Origin: Psychrobacter sp. 72-O-c
Lineage (GTDB): Bacteria; Pseudomonadota; Gammaproteobacteria; Pseudomonadales; Moraxellaceae
Reading direction: 5' to 3'
NCBI RefSeq assembly: GCF_904846605.1
Contig: NZ_CAJHBI010000026.1
Coordinates: 1 to 48,893 of the forward strand
DNA: 48,893 nt
A model generated the notes under the pieces. The model saw nothing but the letters and a program-made list of their open reading frames with translations. It did no database searches and was not told the DNA's origin. Shown here piece by piece: positions 1 to 8,064 of the stretch. The number at the start of each line of letters is the position of its first letter. Positions within the stretch are counted from its first letter, which is position 1. The translations under genes were made by a program, and so were the position numbers.

Positions 1-24
1 TAGGCTTAGATGTGTATAGCTCAT
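1..24 (-). mobile_element. IS30-family transposase, first 8 codons only (cut by window edge)
   Basis: Read on the minus strand, an ATG at 24-22 opens MSYTHLSL and then leaves the window. An MSYTHL start is typical of IS30-family transposases, which carry out cut-and-paste or circle-intermediate transposition with a DDE active site. Only the first residues are present, so the family call rests on this start plus the fact that the same sequence occurs inverted at the other end of the window. The transposase points away from gspE. Confidence 0.6.
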
Positions 25-127
25 GGTTGCAATCTCACTTTGGTGGTGGATAGAAACTGTGATGCTAGCGCATCTAGGCCTCTTTTTCACCTGCTGTTTG
101 AAATTGCACTTCATGTGTTAATCTAAG
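3..127 (-). repeat. Left copy of 125-bp terminal inverted repeat (5' end of an IS30-family element)
   Basis: Bases 3-127 are the exact reverse complement of 48769-48893. Sequence similarity stops abruptly at 127/128, which I take as the outer boundary of the insertion sequence or within a few bases of it. The stretch holds the untranslated left end of the element, with a short ORF ending in a stop, and the transposase start. The gspE start codon lies only 18 bp beyond the boundary, so the element has replaced or displaced whatever was naturally upstream of gspE. Confidence 0.85.
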
Positions 128-145
128 TAATAAAAGAAGACGAAT

Positions 146-1933
146 ATGTCGATTCCGAAGTTCTCGTTAGTGGTCGATCTGCGCTGGTGTCTGGATGAGT
201 TATTGGCAGATAAGGTGATCGATCAGCGCAGTTATAATCTCGTGATAACCAGTCGCCGTGATAAAGCGCAACATCCGCTAATGACGGTTAGCGAGTTTGG
301 TTTGCCCAATGGTCATTATTTGGGTAATAAGAATGATCATAAGCTGACGCTGGCATGGTTGAATCAATGGCTGGCCGCAAAGGCAGAGTTGTCACTCGTG
401 CGTATCGACCCGCTAAAAGTTGATGTGCCAGCGGTAACGAAAATCATGTCATTTGAGTACGCCCGATCGCAGCATATTTTGCCGATAGAAGTTACTAATG
501 ATGAGGTGGTGATTGGTACGGATCAACCGTTTTATAGCGATTGGCACTCTAATATAGAAAAAATTATCAAATCTAAAACTTTCCGTACGGTCTATATCAA
601 TCCTGAGCAGATTAATCGTTATCGCCAAGAGTTCTATCAAGTAACCCAAGCGATTGCAGGTGCAAATTCTCTCCATAAACGCGCTGCTGCTGATGTCACG
701 AATGTCGAAGCCTTATTACAGCTCGGTGATAATACCAATCCCGATGCCAATGATCAGCATATTGTAAAAGTCGTGGATTGGCTGCTGCAATATGCCTTTG
801 AGCAGCGTGCCAGTGACATTCACCTTGAGCCACGCCGTGAGACTGGAAAGGTGCGCTTTCGCATTGATGGGGTGCTGCATACGGTTTATGAGATGCCGCT
901 GGCCATTATAGTGGCGGTAACGGCCCGGATTAAAATCTTAGGGCGACTCAATGTCGCTGAAAAGCGCAAACCACAAGATGGTCGCTTAAAAACGCGGACC
1001 CCAAAAGGGACGGAAACCGAACTGCGTTTGTCTACTTTACCCACGGCTTTTGGTGAGAAATTAGTCATGCGGGTGTTTGATCCTGAAGTCTTAGTGCGTA
1101 CCTTTGCCCAACTTGGCTTATCTGGTAAACAGTTAGAAACGTGGAATGAGCTAACAGCCCATCCTAATGGTATTATTCTAGTCACCGGTCCGACCGGTTC
1201 AGGTAAAACCACTACTTTATATAGCACATTAAAGCAGCTGGCGACCGAGCAGGTGAACGTTTGCACCATCGAAGATCCTATCGAGATGATTGAGCCGGCC
1301 TTTAATCAAATGCAGGTTAATGCGGGGGTTGATCTGCACTTTGCCGATGGTATTCGCTCATTAATGCGCCAAGATCCCGATATTATTATGGTAGGTGAGA
1401 TTCGTGATGCTGAAACCGCAAATATGGCCGTACAAGCGTCATTAACGGGGCATTTGGTGCTATCGACCTTGCACACGAATGATGCGCCAAGCTCGATAAC
1501 GCGCTTACATGACTTAGGTATCCAGCCGTTTTTGACCTCAGCTACCATATTGGGCGTGATGGCCCAGCGGCTACTGCGAACGCTATGCCCGCACTGTAAG
1601 CAAGCGCAGACAGTAACCGCTGATAGCGAGGTTGCTATTCAATGGCAGGAGTTGGTACAGCCTTGGCGCGCGCCGTTGCCTACGCAAATCTATAGTGCGC
1701 AGGGCTGTGAGCACTGTCGGCATACCGGTTATCAAGGGCGCATTGGTTTATATGAGATTATGCCATTATCCAATGAGCTAAAAAAACTGGTTGCAGCAGA
1801 TTCGAATTTAGATGTTATCAAACAACAAGCGTACCGCGAAGGCTTACAGCCATTACGCTTATCTGGCGCAAAACGTATTAGCGAGGGCGTGACAACGCTT
1901 GAGGAAGTGATGCGAGTGGTACCGTTGCAATGA
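146..1933 (+). CDS. gspE: Type II secretion / type IV pilus-type assembly ATPase, GspE/PulE family
   Basis: This is a cytoplasmic hexameric ATPase that powers pseudopilus assembly in the type II secretion system. The N-terminal third (about residues 1-190) matches the T2SSE_N/MshEN type of regulatory domain. The C-terminal RecA-like motor has a Walker A motif GPTGSGKT at 348-355, Asp and His boxes, a Walker B region around GEIRDAETA, and a zinc tetracysteine site (CPHC near 481, CEHC near 521). At 595 residues it is longer than classical GspE (about 500) and close to PilB, so PilB remains an alternative. I prefer GspE because gspHIJK follow 2 kb downstream and no pilC or pilD is adjacent. The start has a weak AAGAAG ribosome site. 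Its native promoter is missing because an IS30-type end lies 18 bp upstream. Confidence 0.8.
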   Translation: MSIPKFSLVVDLRWCLDELLADKVIDQRSYNLVITSRRDKAQHPLMTVSEFGLPNGHYLGNKNDHKLTLAWLNQWLAAKAELSLVRIDPLKVDVPAVTKIMSFEYARSQHILPIEVTNDEVVIGTDQPFYSDWHSNIEKIIKSKTFRTVYINPEQINRYRQEFYQVTQAIAGANSLHKRAAADVTNVEALLQLGDNTNPDANDQHIVKVVDWLLQYAFEQRASDIHLEPRRETGKVRFRIDGVLHTVYEMPLAIIVAVTARIKILGRLNVAEKRKPQDGRLKTRTPKGTETELRLSTLPTAFGEKLVMRVFDPEVLVRTFAQLGLSGKQLETWNELTAHPNGIILVTGPTGSGKTTTLYSTLKQLATEQVNVCTIEDPIEMIEPAFNQMQVNAGVDLHFADGIRSLMRQDPDIIMVGEIRDAETANMAVQASLTGHLVLSTLHTNDAPSSITRLHDLGIQPFLTSATILGVMAQRLLRTLCPHCKQAQTVTADSEVAIQWQELVQPWRAPLPTQIYSAQGCEHCRHTGYQGRIGLYEIMPLSNELKKLVAADSNLDVIKQQAYREGLQPLRLSGAKRISEGVTTLEEVMRVVPLQ

Positions 1934-2102
1934 CCGTTGCAGTAAGTGGTAATCGAAAATAAATAAACGCTGTTCAACGCGTACTAATAGTAATGCTTAA
2001 GCCCTGCCTATTGTCTTTGTCTTGAAAAACCTCACGACTAAGGCAATATCTATTCACTAAGAAGATTTTTTATTAATACATTTTTTATCGAAGAGATTAT
2101 TT

Positions 2103-2891
2103 ATGTTTACTGATAGCCATTGCCATCTTAACCGTTTAGATTTAACTCGCCACGATGGTGATTTAGCCGGCGCGATTGCCGCTATGAAAGACGCCAATGT
2201 CACGCGTGCGATGGCGATTATGTGTGACTTTGCAGAGTATGACGAGATTGCCAATATTGTTAGCACTTATGGTGATGAGACCCTGAATTTGGGCATGAGT
2301 GTGGGCATCCATCCTTGCGAAGATATCGCCGTATTGCAATCAGCGACTATAGAGCGTTTAGTGGAAACCGCCAATGCCGATCATGTATGGGCCATAGGGG
2401 AGACGGGGCTGGATTATTACTGGTCGACTGACAATAAGCACGAGCAACAAGCCAGCCTTGCGCGTCATGTTCATGCCAGCCAACAGCTAAAAAAACCAAT
2501 TATCGTTCATACTCGTGAGGCAAAACACGACACGATTGATATCCTAAAAGCTGAAGGCGCTGAGCACGGCATTATTCATTGCTTTACTGAAGATTGGGAA
2601 ACTGCCAAAAAGGCACTTGATTTGGGATTTTATATCTCATTCTCAGGGATTGTTAGCTTTAAAAGCGCGCAAACCATACGTGACGCCGCGCAAAAAGTTC
2701 CTAGAGATAGACTGCTGATTGAAACAGATAGCCCTTATTTAGCACCCGTACCCAAACGTGGTAGGTCCAATGAGCCTGCCTATGTGCCATACGTGGCAAG
2801 TTGTCTCGCAGATTTGTATGGCTGTAGTGCCGAAGAAGTTGGCGCGCTGACTGCAAAAAACTTCGAAAATTTACTAGCACAGTATCACTAA
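2103..2891 (+). CDS. TatD family metal-dependent hydrolase (DNase)
   Basis: TIM-barrel metallohydrolase of the TatD family. These enzymes act as 3'-5' exonucleases or DNases in the cytoplasm, and YcfH and YjjV are close relatives. Signature motifs are the metal-binding DSHCH at residues 4-8, GETGLDYYW near 99-107, VHTREA near 134, HCFTED near 158 and ETDSPYLAP near 205, followed by RGRSNEP. All metal ligands expected for the family are present. The length of 262 residues is normal. It lies in a 170-bp-spaced series with gspE and is probably transcribed on its own. The exact paralogue (TatD, YcfH or YjjV) cannot be settled here; the sequence most resembles the YcfH type. Confidence 0.93.
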   Translation: MFTDSHCHLNRLDLTRHDGDLAGAIAAMKDANVTRAMAIMCDFAEYDEIANIVSTYGDETLNLGMSVGIHPCEDIAVLQSATIERLVETANADHVWAIGETGLDYYWSTDNKHEQQASLARHVHASQQLKKPIIVHTREAKHDTIDILKAEGAEHGIIHCFTEDWETAKKALDLGFYISFSGIVSFKSAQTIRDAAQKVPRDRLLIETDSPYLAPVPKRGRSNEPAYVPYVASCLADLYGCSAEEVGALTAKNFENLLAQYH

Positions 2892-3043
2892 AATCGTTAT
2901 GCTATGACCAATCAGTCATTTATTGAAATTACTTATTAAGCCGTTAACTATCCATAAGATACAGCCGAACGTAGCAACTTGTTTCAATCACTTCATGGCT
3001 ACCTTGTAATTATTCTATAGTCATTGTCAGCACACAGCTGAAC

Positions 3044-3059
3044 GTACTATATATAGTAC
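3044..3059. promoter_or_regulatory. 16-bp perfect palindrome, candidate TetR operator
   Basis: GTACTATATATAGTAC is a perfect palindrome ending 41 bp before the TetR-type gene that starts at 3101. TetR repressors usually bind such inverted repeats in their own promoter, so autoregulation is likely. This is an inference; no binding data are available. Confidence 0.5.
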
Positions 3060-3100
3060 TGTGGTCATACGCTTAATTTTGTTAGATTTTAGGAGAAAGC

Positions 3101-3784
3101 ATGAGTCGTCAACACCAGTTCAAAGCACGAGAAGAGAATATCTTAGCGATGGCTGAGCAATTGTTACTGGAGTCAGGCGACGGTGATATCACTTTAGACA
3201 GTCTGGCAGACCAGCTTGATTTGGCCAAAGGGACGCTATATAAGCATTTCTCCAGTAAAGATGAGCTATATCTGCGTATTATTCTCCGTTATGAAGAGCA
3301 GTTGTTTGAGATCAATCGTATTGATGATTGCCCATCGGCAGGAGTCGCCCGTATGATTTTTCAGCAGCTCTATAATCCACAAAAAGCCATGCTGCTGAAC
3401 CAAATCGAAGAGCGCCTTGCTGCCTCGGTTACGGGTCTCAACCGCTTGTTCGGTGAGCTGTATGATATTCGTCGCCATCGTATGAAGCGCTTAATTGACA
3501 TTATTAGCGTTTATTTAAAAGATGAGCGCAGCAGTCTGAGCACCCGAGATTATTTGTCTTCTATTTGGGCAATGGGTCAGGGCGGTGCAGGATTATTGAA
3601 CTCTAGTTTTTATCAGCGTTATTTAGGTCGCCGTGATACCTTACGTTATGCTTTTGTTCAGCAGATGTTAGAGTTACCCAGTCATTATCCTGCTGCTGAT
3701 GAACAGGTCATGGATGAAGATATGCAAGAGTTGGTAGATCAGATTGAGACTGAGTCAGAAGAACATCGTAATGCTAACTATTAA
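3101..3784 (+). CDS. TetR/AcrR family transcriptional regulator
   Basis: A 227-residue DNA-binding repressor. The N-terminal TetR helix-turn-helix lies at about residues 10-56, with the characteristic ITLDSLADQL then AKGTLYKHF core. The helical ligand-binding C-terminal domain has no recognisable specific subfamily, and the last 20 residues are acidic. The start is well supported by an AGGAG ribosome site about 6 bp upstream. A 16-bp palindrome at 3044-3059 is a good candidate operator. The effector and regulon are unknown; gspH downstream is separated by a hairpin, so co-regulation is uncertain. Confidence 0.9.
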   Translation: MSRQHQFKAREENILAMAEQLLLESGDGDITLDSLADQLDLAKGTLYKHFSSKDELYLRIILRYEEQLFEINRIDDCPSAGVARMIFQQLYNPQKAMLLNQIEERLAASVTGLNRLFGELYDIRRHRMKRLIDIISVYLKDERSSLSTRDYLSSIWAMGQGGAGLLNSSFYQRYLGRRDTLRYAFVQQMLELPSHYPAADEQVMDEDMQELVDQIETESEEHRNANY

Positions 3785-3840
3785 TAGCGTTTATTAGGTT
3801 ATCAAGGTTTCAAAAAGCCATGTTGTAAAATATTAATGCC

Positions 3841-3876
3841 TAAGCGTTTAAATTAGTTCAAGCGCTTAAGTTTTTT
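3841..3876 (+). terminator. Weak terminator after the TetR gene
   Basis: A 6-bp stem TAAGCG/CGCTTA with a 16-nt loop is followed within two bases by six T residues. The stem is short, so the call is modest. It separates the TetR gene from gspH. Confidence 0.4.
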
Positions 3877-3924
3877 AAAAATTTATCACATTTACTCATT
3901 GCTCTACATAATAATAGGGATAAT

Positions 3925-4890
3925 ATGCCGGTCACTGCTAAGACTAAGTTCAGCTCAGTGGCCGCTTGCCCTTTCTGTCTATTAACAAGCAAAAAAGTGC
4001 TTAGTCTAAATAATAACGCAGATATAAAAATTGGTATCTGTCATTGTTTTCCTTACTGTTATCAATTAAATCATTCTCAGTTAATTCACTCTCAATCAAA
4101 TCATTCTAAGACAAATGGTTGTCAAACACCTCCTTCTAAGATACCTCCTTCTAAGATACCTCCTTCTAAGATACTTCCTTCTCAAAAATTACCTTCAATA
4201 TTAATATCACCAACCGTCTCTCGTTCACAGACTGGTTTTACCCTAGTTGAAATCGTAGTGGTGGTGGTTATTATATCTATATTTGCTGGCATGATAAGCT
4301 TATCGGTCGGCAGTAGTGAGTCCCGTAAAAACCGCGCCTTTTATGAGCATCTAACCGATTCGCTCAGCTATGTCCGTCTATTATCGGCTGAGCGTATGCA
4401 ACCGATGGGGCTAAGTTTACAAGCAGACACGCGAGGCCAAGTGACACCTGTTATTGTCACATTATCAAACCCGTATATCGCTTACCAAACGGTTGATAAA
4501 CTAAGTAACGCGGATAGTACGCCCAAAAACGCTATGGAGCTTTCAGCAGACCTGTCCGGTATGCCTGGTTCTAATGGAGAGCAATCGCCAACCCCAAGCT
4601 GGGATTTCGAACCTGATGTTACCTTGCCCGAACTGCCTGCTGGGGTTAGTCTGAGTATTCAAAGCTTAGAAGCGGTTAATAACAGCAGTAATATGAATAG
4701 TGCAAATGGGGCAGTAGAGACGCGAGCCTTGCAGCCTTGGTTTACCACGCAAACGGTACCGCAAGTATTATGGTTCGGAACGGGACAAGCCACGCCAGCG
4801 ACGATTGAGGTACGCCATCAGTCGCGCTTGGTTGGTGAGGTGATTACTATCATGCCTGATGGCAGCATGACGATAGGGCAAGGGTTATAA
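3925..4890 (+). CDS. gspH: Type II secretion minor pseudopilin GspH with an unusually long leader
   Basis: Pseudopilin of the type II secretion tip complex, inserted in the inner membrane by its N-terminal helix and processed by the prepilin peptidase. The class III cleavage signal is TG/FTLVE, with G104, F105 as mature residue 1 and the required Glu at mature position 5, followed by a hydrophobic helix. About 215 residues of mature protein follow, which suits GspH. The oddity is the leader. Type IV prepilin leaders are normally under 30 residues, but here the first ATG lies 104 residues upstream with a good AGGGA ribosome site, and there is no later in-frame ATG before the cleavage site. Residues 48-97 form a degenerate pentapeptide array. 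gspI begins 3 bp after its stop. Alternatively translation could start at a rare codon nearer the helix. Confidence 0.85.
   Translation: MPVTAKTKFSSVAACPFCLLTSKKVLSLNNNADIKIGICHCFPYCYQLNHSQLIHSQSNHSKTNGCQTPPSKIPPSKIPPSKILPSQKLPSILISPTVSRSQTGFTLVEIVVVVVIISIFAGMISLSVGSSESRKNRAFYEHLTDSLSYVRLLSAERMQPMGLSLQADTRGQVTPVIVTLSNPYIAYQTVDKLSNADSTPKNAMELSADLSGMPGSNGEQSPTPSWDFEPDVTLPELPAGVSLSIQSLEAVNNSSNMNSANGAVETRALQPWFTTQTVPQVLWFGTGQATPATIEVRHQSRLVGEVITIMPDGSMTIGQGL
4066..4200 (+). repeat. In-frame 15-bp tandem array in the gspH leader
   Basis: Nine 15-bp units in register encode LNHSQ, LIHSQ, SNHSK, TNGCQ, TPPSK, IPPSK, IPPSK, ILPSQ and KLPSI. The two IPPSK units at 4141-4170 are identical in DNA and the neighbours are diverged. 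The unit length keeps the reading frame, so copy number could change without destroying gspH. Confidence 0.85.
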
Positions 4891-4893
4891 CGA

Positions 4894-5325
4894 ATGATGT
4901 CAAATCGTGAGAGCGGGTTTACGCTAATTGAGGTAATGGTGGCGCTAGCCATTCTGGCGGTGGTCGCGGTAGCCGCCAGCCGCGCCAGTAGTGCTTACTT
5001 AAATTCAGTCGATGTATTACGAACGAGCACGCTTGCCCATTTTGTGGCGCAAAATGCGGCTGCTGATTTGCGTATCCAAGATACCTATTTGACGGCCAAT
5101 CGCACGCAAACCACCACTGCTCAAGGTCGAGATTGGCAAGTCGTCATGACAGTTGCTGATACCCTGACACCCGCTCTAAAAGAGGTGAATATCACGGTCG
5201 CACCTATCGTCGACGGTCAAGCTCGTACGACTGTTACTGATATCAATGTGGTGCTAAGCGATGCTGAGCAAGAGACTGGTAGTATGGATTTAGGAAAATT
5301 AGATCCCACCGGTGGTAAGTCATGA
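4894..5325 (+). CDS. gspI: Type II secretion minor pseudopilin GspI
   Basis: A 143-residue type IV-pilin-like protein of the pseudopilus tip. It has a short leader MMSNRESG, then F9-T-L-I-E (Glu at mature position 5) and a hydrophobic helix to about residue 31, ending in a small globular domain. Length and order H-I-J-K match the GspI position, where it nucleates the GspI-J-K complex. Translation may start at the first or the second ATG (4894 or 4897). Its stop overlaps the gspJ start by 4 bp, which implies translational coupling. Confidence 0.9.
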   Translation: MMSNRESGFTLIEVMVALAILAVVAVAASRASSAYLNSVDVLRTSTLAHFVAQNAAADLRIQDTYLTANRTQTTTAQGRDWQVVMTVADTLTPALKEVNITVAPIVDGQARTTVTDINVVLSDAEQETGSMDLGKLDPTGGKS

Positions 5326-6071
5326 GGCCGCAGCATGGCTTTACGTTACTTGAATTGATGGTAGCGATGGCGATATTTGCCATGCTAGCGGTTGCCGGAT
5401 GGCAAGTATTTGACAGCGTTAATCGTGCGCGTGAACGAGCTCAGTTCCATGCTGATAATTTGGCGGTATTGCAATACGCGTATCTGCAGCTACAACAAGA
5501 TATGGGACAGATTATTGCTTATCAAGCGCCCAATGCGCAAAGTGTCAGTAATAACAGCAGCAACAATAGCAACTCTAATAACAATAACAACCAAACGAAT
5601 CCAATCGCTGCTGAGCCCTTTATGAGCTTAGATGATGAACATATTAATTTTGTTCGATTTGCTGATCCTGATCCACGCTATCAAAGTAGTACCAGCGTGC
5701 AGCGGGTTGAATATATTTTTGCTGATCAACGTTTAATCCGCCGACAATATACCAGTATTCAAGGAGGACGTGATAGCGTCAGTCTAGACAGCGTACTGCT
5801 TGAAGGCGTGACCGCAGGGAGCTGGCAAGCCTATTTGCCGGAGATGAGTAGCAAGTTCCCTAGCACAGATGGCAGCAATAACAGCAACAACGCTAATAGA
5901 GTGCTAGGACAAACGGCTAATGTGGCCTCTAATAAGTTTGAGAGCATCCTCCTGCCTAAAGGCGTTGCGGTCAACTTCACCTATCAAGAGATGCCGATCA
6001 CGTGGCAATGGGCGCTTGCACCGCAAGCCACACCACATAACAGTAATAGCAGTGTAGAAGGTGGTGTGTAA
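5322..6071 (+). CDS. gspJ: Type II secretion minor pseudopilin GspJ
   Basis: A 249-residue pseudopilin with leader MRPQHG and mature start F7-T-L-L-E, again with Glu at position 5, followed by a hydrophobic helix. The order in the operon and the size fit GspJ. It partners GspI and GspK in the tip complex. An Asn/Ser-rich low-complexity stretch at about residues 73-92 and another near 187-195 interrupt the globular domain; these probably form exposed loops. The ATG overlaps the gspI stop codon (ATGA). Confidence 0.9.
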   Translation: MRPQHGFTLLELMVAMAIFAMLAVAGWQVFDSVNRARERAQFHADNLAVLQYAYLQLQQDMGQIIAYQAPNAQSVSNNSSNNSNSNNNNNQTNPIAAEPFMSLDDEHINFVRFADPDPRYQSSTSVQRVEYIFADQRLIRRQYTSIQGGRDSVSLDSVLLEGVTAGSWQAYLPEMSSKFPSTDGSNNSNNANRVLGQTANVASNKFESILLPKGVAVNFTYQEMPITWQWALAPQATPHNSNSSVEGGV

Positions 6072-6104
6072 AATGCGTCAATCGACCAATAAAAAGAGTC
6101 GCTT

Positions 6105-7208
6105 ATGTCAATGACACCGGACTCTGAGCGTGGTGTGGCGCTGTTGACCGTCTTGCTATTGGTTGTCAGCATTACTGTGGTTGCAGGATCGATGCTGGCC
6201 AGTCAAAAGATTGCCATTCGCCGTAGTGGCTTGATCTTCAACCAAGACCAGCTGCTACAAGATATTAATGCAGGTCAGCAGTTGGCAATCACTATGCTTC
6301 GTGCTGATAATCAGCTAAATGATACCGATAGCGTACAAGATATTTGGGCACAGCCGCTACCGCCCTATGCCTTAGGGACGCACGCTATTACCACTGAGCT
6401 GCGTGACGAAGCCAGCCGTTTTAATATCAATAATCTATATCATGACAGCGCGGTCGATACCGCAGCGCTTGCTACCTTTCAGCGTTTATTGACTCAGTTA
6501 AATTTGGAGCCTGATATCGCCGTTGCCGTACTTGACTGGCAAGATACGGATAGCGAGACTTATAAAGATGGCGGCGATGAGAGTGTGGTTTATGCTCAGC
6601 AGTCAGGCAATACAGCAGATAAAACCTTGCCAAATCAACCACTGGTAAGTGTCGAGCAGCTACAAGAGGTTCGCGGAGTGAGTGCTGAAGTATTAGCGAC
6701 CCTAAGGCCTTATGTTACGGCTGTACCTTATTATTTACCGATTAACGTCAACACGGCAAGTCCTGTGCTACTGGCCTCTCTAATGGACGGCGCGACTGCT
6801 GAGCAGATGCAAACGCTGGTCGATCTACGCGCGCAGCAAGTAGTAGGGTCTATTGATGACTTATGGCAACTACCAGCTTTGAGTATTCTGAAAGATGAGC
6901 AGCGCAGAGCACTAGCGCCACTATTAGCGGTTGATAGCCAAGCATTTATGGCGCTTATCACTGCTACGGACAGCTCAAATGTTGGTGAGGCGAGGCAGCG
7001 CTTTGCGACAGTATTGATTAGCAAAACCAGTGCTGATAGCAGTAAGGATAATGCTAATAATGGCAATGATGCCACAAACAGCAACGACGGCGGCGGCAGT
7101 AATAATACCAATAGCGACACTAACAATAACAGCCGTAACCAAGATAACAGCCCTAAGGTTATCAAAGTCGTTGCGCAGCGCTTATGGGCATTTCGACCTA
7201 GCTTTTGA
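6105..7208 (+). CDS. gspK: Type II secretion minor pseudopilin GspK
   Basis: A 367-residue protein capping the pseudopilus. The processing site is RG/VALLTVLLL at residues 9-10, and mature position 5 is Thr rather than Glu, which is the hallmark of GspK. The large alpha-helical insertion domain expected of GspK follows, with segments such as FNINNL, VLDWQDTD and the INVNTAS helix-hairpin-helix-like region near 214. The C-terminal 60 residues are Asn/Ser/Asp rich and end in WAFRPSF. The start has an AAGAG ribosome site; a second ATG two codons on is possible. A tiny 13-codon ORF at 6073 precedes it. It is the last gene of gspHIJK and faces the minus-strand regulator at 7287. Confidence 0.9.
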   Translation: MSMTPDSERGVALLTVLLLVVSITVVAGSMLASQKIAIRRSGLIFNQDQLLQDINAGQQLAITMLRADNQLNDTDSVQDIWAQPLPPYALGTHAITTELRDEASRFNINNLYHDSAVDTAALATFQRLLTQLNLEPDIAVAVLDWQDTDSETYKDGGDESVVYAQQSGNTADKTLPNQPLVSVEQLQEVRGVSAEVLATLRPYVTAVPYYLPINVNTASPVLLASLMDGATAEQMQTLVDLRAQQVVGSIDDLWQLPALSILKDEQRRALAPLLAVDSQAFMALITATDSSNVGEARQRFATVLISKTSADSSKDNANNGNDATNSNDGGGSNNTNSDTNNNSRNQDNSPKVIKVVAQRLWAFRPSF

Positions 7209-7286
7209 GAAAAGACTCAGCCCTAATATCTATGATGCCCATCTCATTGGGACTAAATATATTGTAAAGAGAGAAAGTTAGAGCTA

Positions 7287-7967
7287 TCAATCAGTCAGGC
7301 GAGTCTCTTCGCTCGACTTCCAGTTATAAGCCCCATAAAACAACATTTGTGCTTGGCGGGTACAATTATGTAGCATTAATTGTTTCTTTTCTTCAATTTC
7401 TGTCAAATCAATCTCATCATCATGATCCTCAGAATAAGTCAGCTCCAGCCAATCGATAATCCAAGAAAAAAACATATTCACACCAGCTTCAGCAAGCAAT
7501 CGGCGATCGTAAGTATTGATATGGGTAAACGCTGGCTGTAGTGCCAAATCTTCCCCTAAAATCTGCCCGTGCATTTTTATTAGCTCACTGATAGCCTTAC
7601 GTACCGCTTCTGAGCCACCAAAGCGCTCACTAACCAAAAACTGCCAATAGTAAGGCTGTTCGCTAACCGTTTGCAAAAATAGTTGAATACTCTTGGCAAT
7701 TTGCCGCTCAAAGCTACGTTTACGCCCAATATGCAGGCTATCACGTAAAATGGCTAAAGTATTACCCAACTCTTCAACCACCAATGCCTGTCCCAGCGAT
7801 TCCATATCATCGAAGTGACGATAAAACGCAGTCGGCACAACGCCAACCTCGCGTGTTACCTGCCTGAGGCTAATAGAGCTAAAAGACTGACCTGTCATAC
7901 ATAAATCGAGCACTGCATTAAAAAATGCGTGCCGAGTTTGAAGTTTCTTCTGTTCGCGACTGCTCAT
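7287..7967 (-). CDS. TetR family regulator, FabR/DesT-like
   Basis: A 226-residue repressor. Residues 1-60 hold a TetR helix-turn-helix with the segment ISLRQV..EVGVVPTAFYRHF, strikingly like E. coli FabR, and the middle resembles FabR through the QPYYWQFLVSERFGG segment. FabR and DesT sense unsaturated versus saturated acyl thioesters and repress unsaturated fatty acid genes. That role is likely here but inferred from resemblance only. The gene is monocistronic and convergent with gspK. An inverted repeat ATTTCAT/ATGAAAT at 8006-8032 lies upstream of its start. Confidence 0.85.
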   Translation of the reverse strand: MSSREQKKLQTRHAFFNAVLDLCMTGQSFSSISLRQVTREVGVVPTAFYRHFDDMESLGQALVVEELGNTLAILRDSLHIGRKRSFERQIAKSIQLFLQTVSEQPYYWQFLVSERFGGSEAVRKAISELIKMHGQILGEDLALQPAFTHINTYDRRLLAEAGVNMFFSWIIDWLELTYSEDHDDEIDLTEIEEKKQLMLHNCTRQAQMLFYGAYNWKSSEETRLTD

Positions 7968-8005
7968 AATATTTCAAAATTACCCGATAGGTGTTTATCA
8001 TACTC

Positions 8006-8032
8006 ATTTCATCGCTAGAATACGAATGAAAT
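8006..8032. promoter_or_regulatory. Inverted repeat upstream of the FabR-like gene, possible operator
   Basis: Arms ATTTCAT (8006-8012) and ATGAAAT (8026-8032) are separated by 13 bp, 39 bp before the regulator's start codon. The position suits an autoregulatory site, but the arms are short and AT-rich. Confidence 0.3.
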
Positions 8033-8064
8033 ACTCAGTTATAGTAGGTTGTACTGTTAGCTTA

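Noticed and set aside
41..119. A 32-codon ORF (MVAISLWWW...) inside the left IS end
   Set aside because: It is antisense to the IS leader, short, lacks a ribosome site and occurs only in the repeat.
4066..4200. CRISPR-like array
   Set aside because: Units of 15 bp are directly adjacent, in frame, without spacers, and no cas gene is present.
6073..6114. 13-codon ORF before gspK
   Set aside because: It has no ribosome site and ends over the gspK start; it may be chance.
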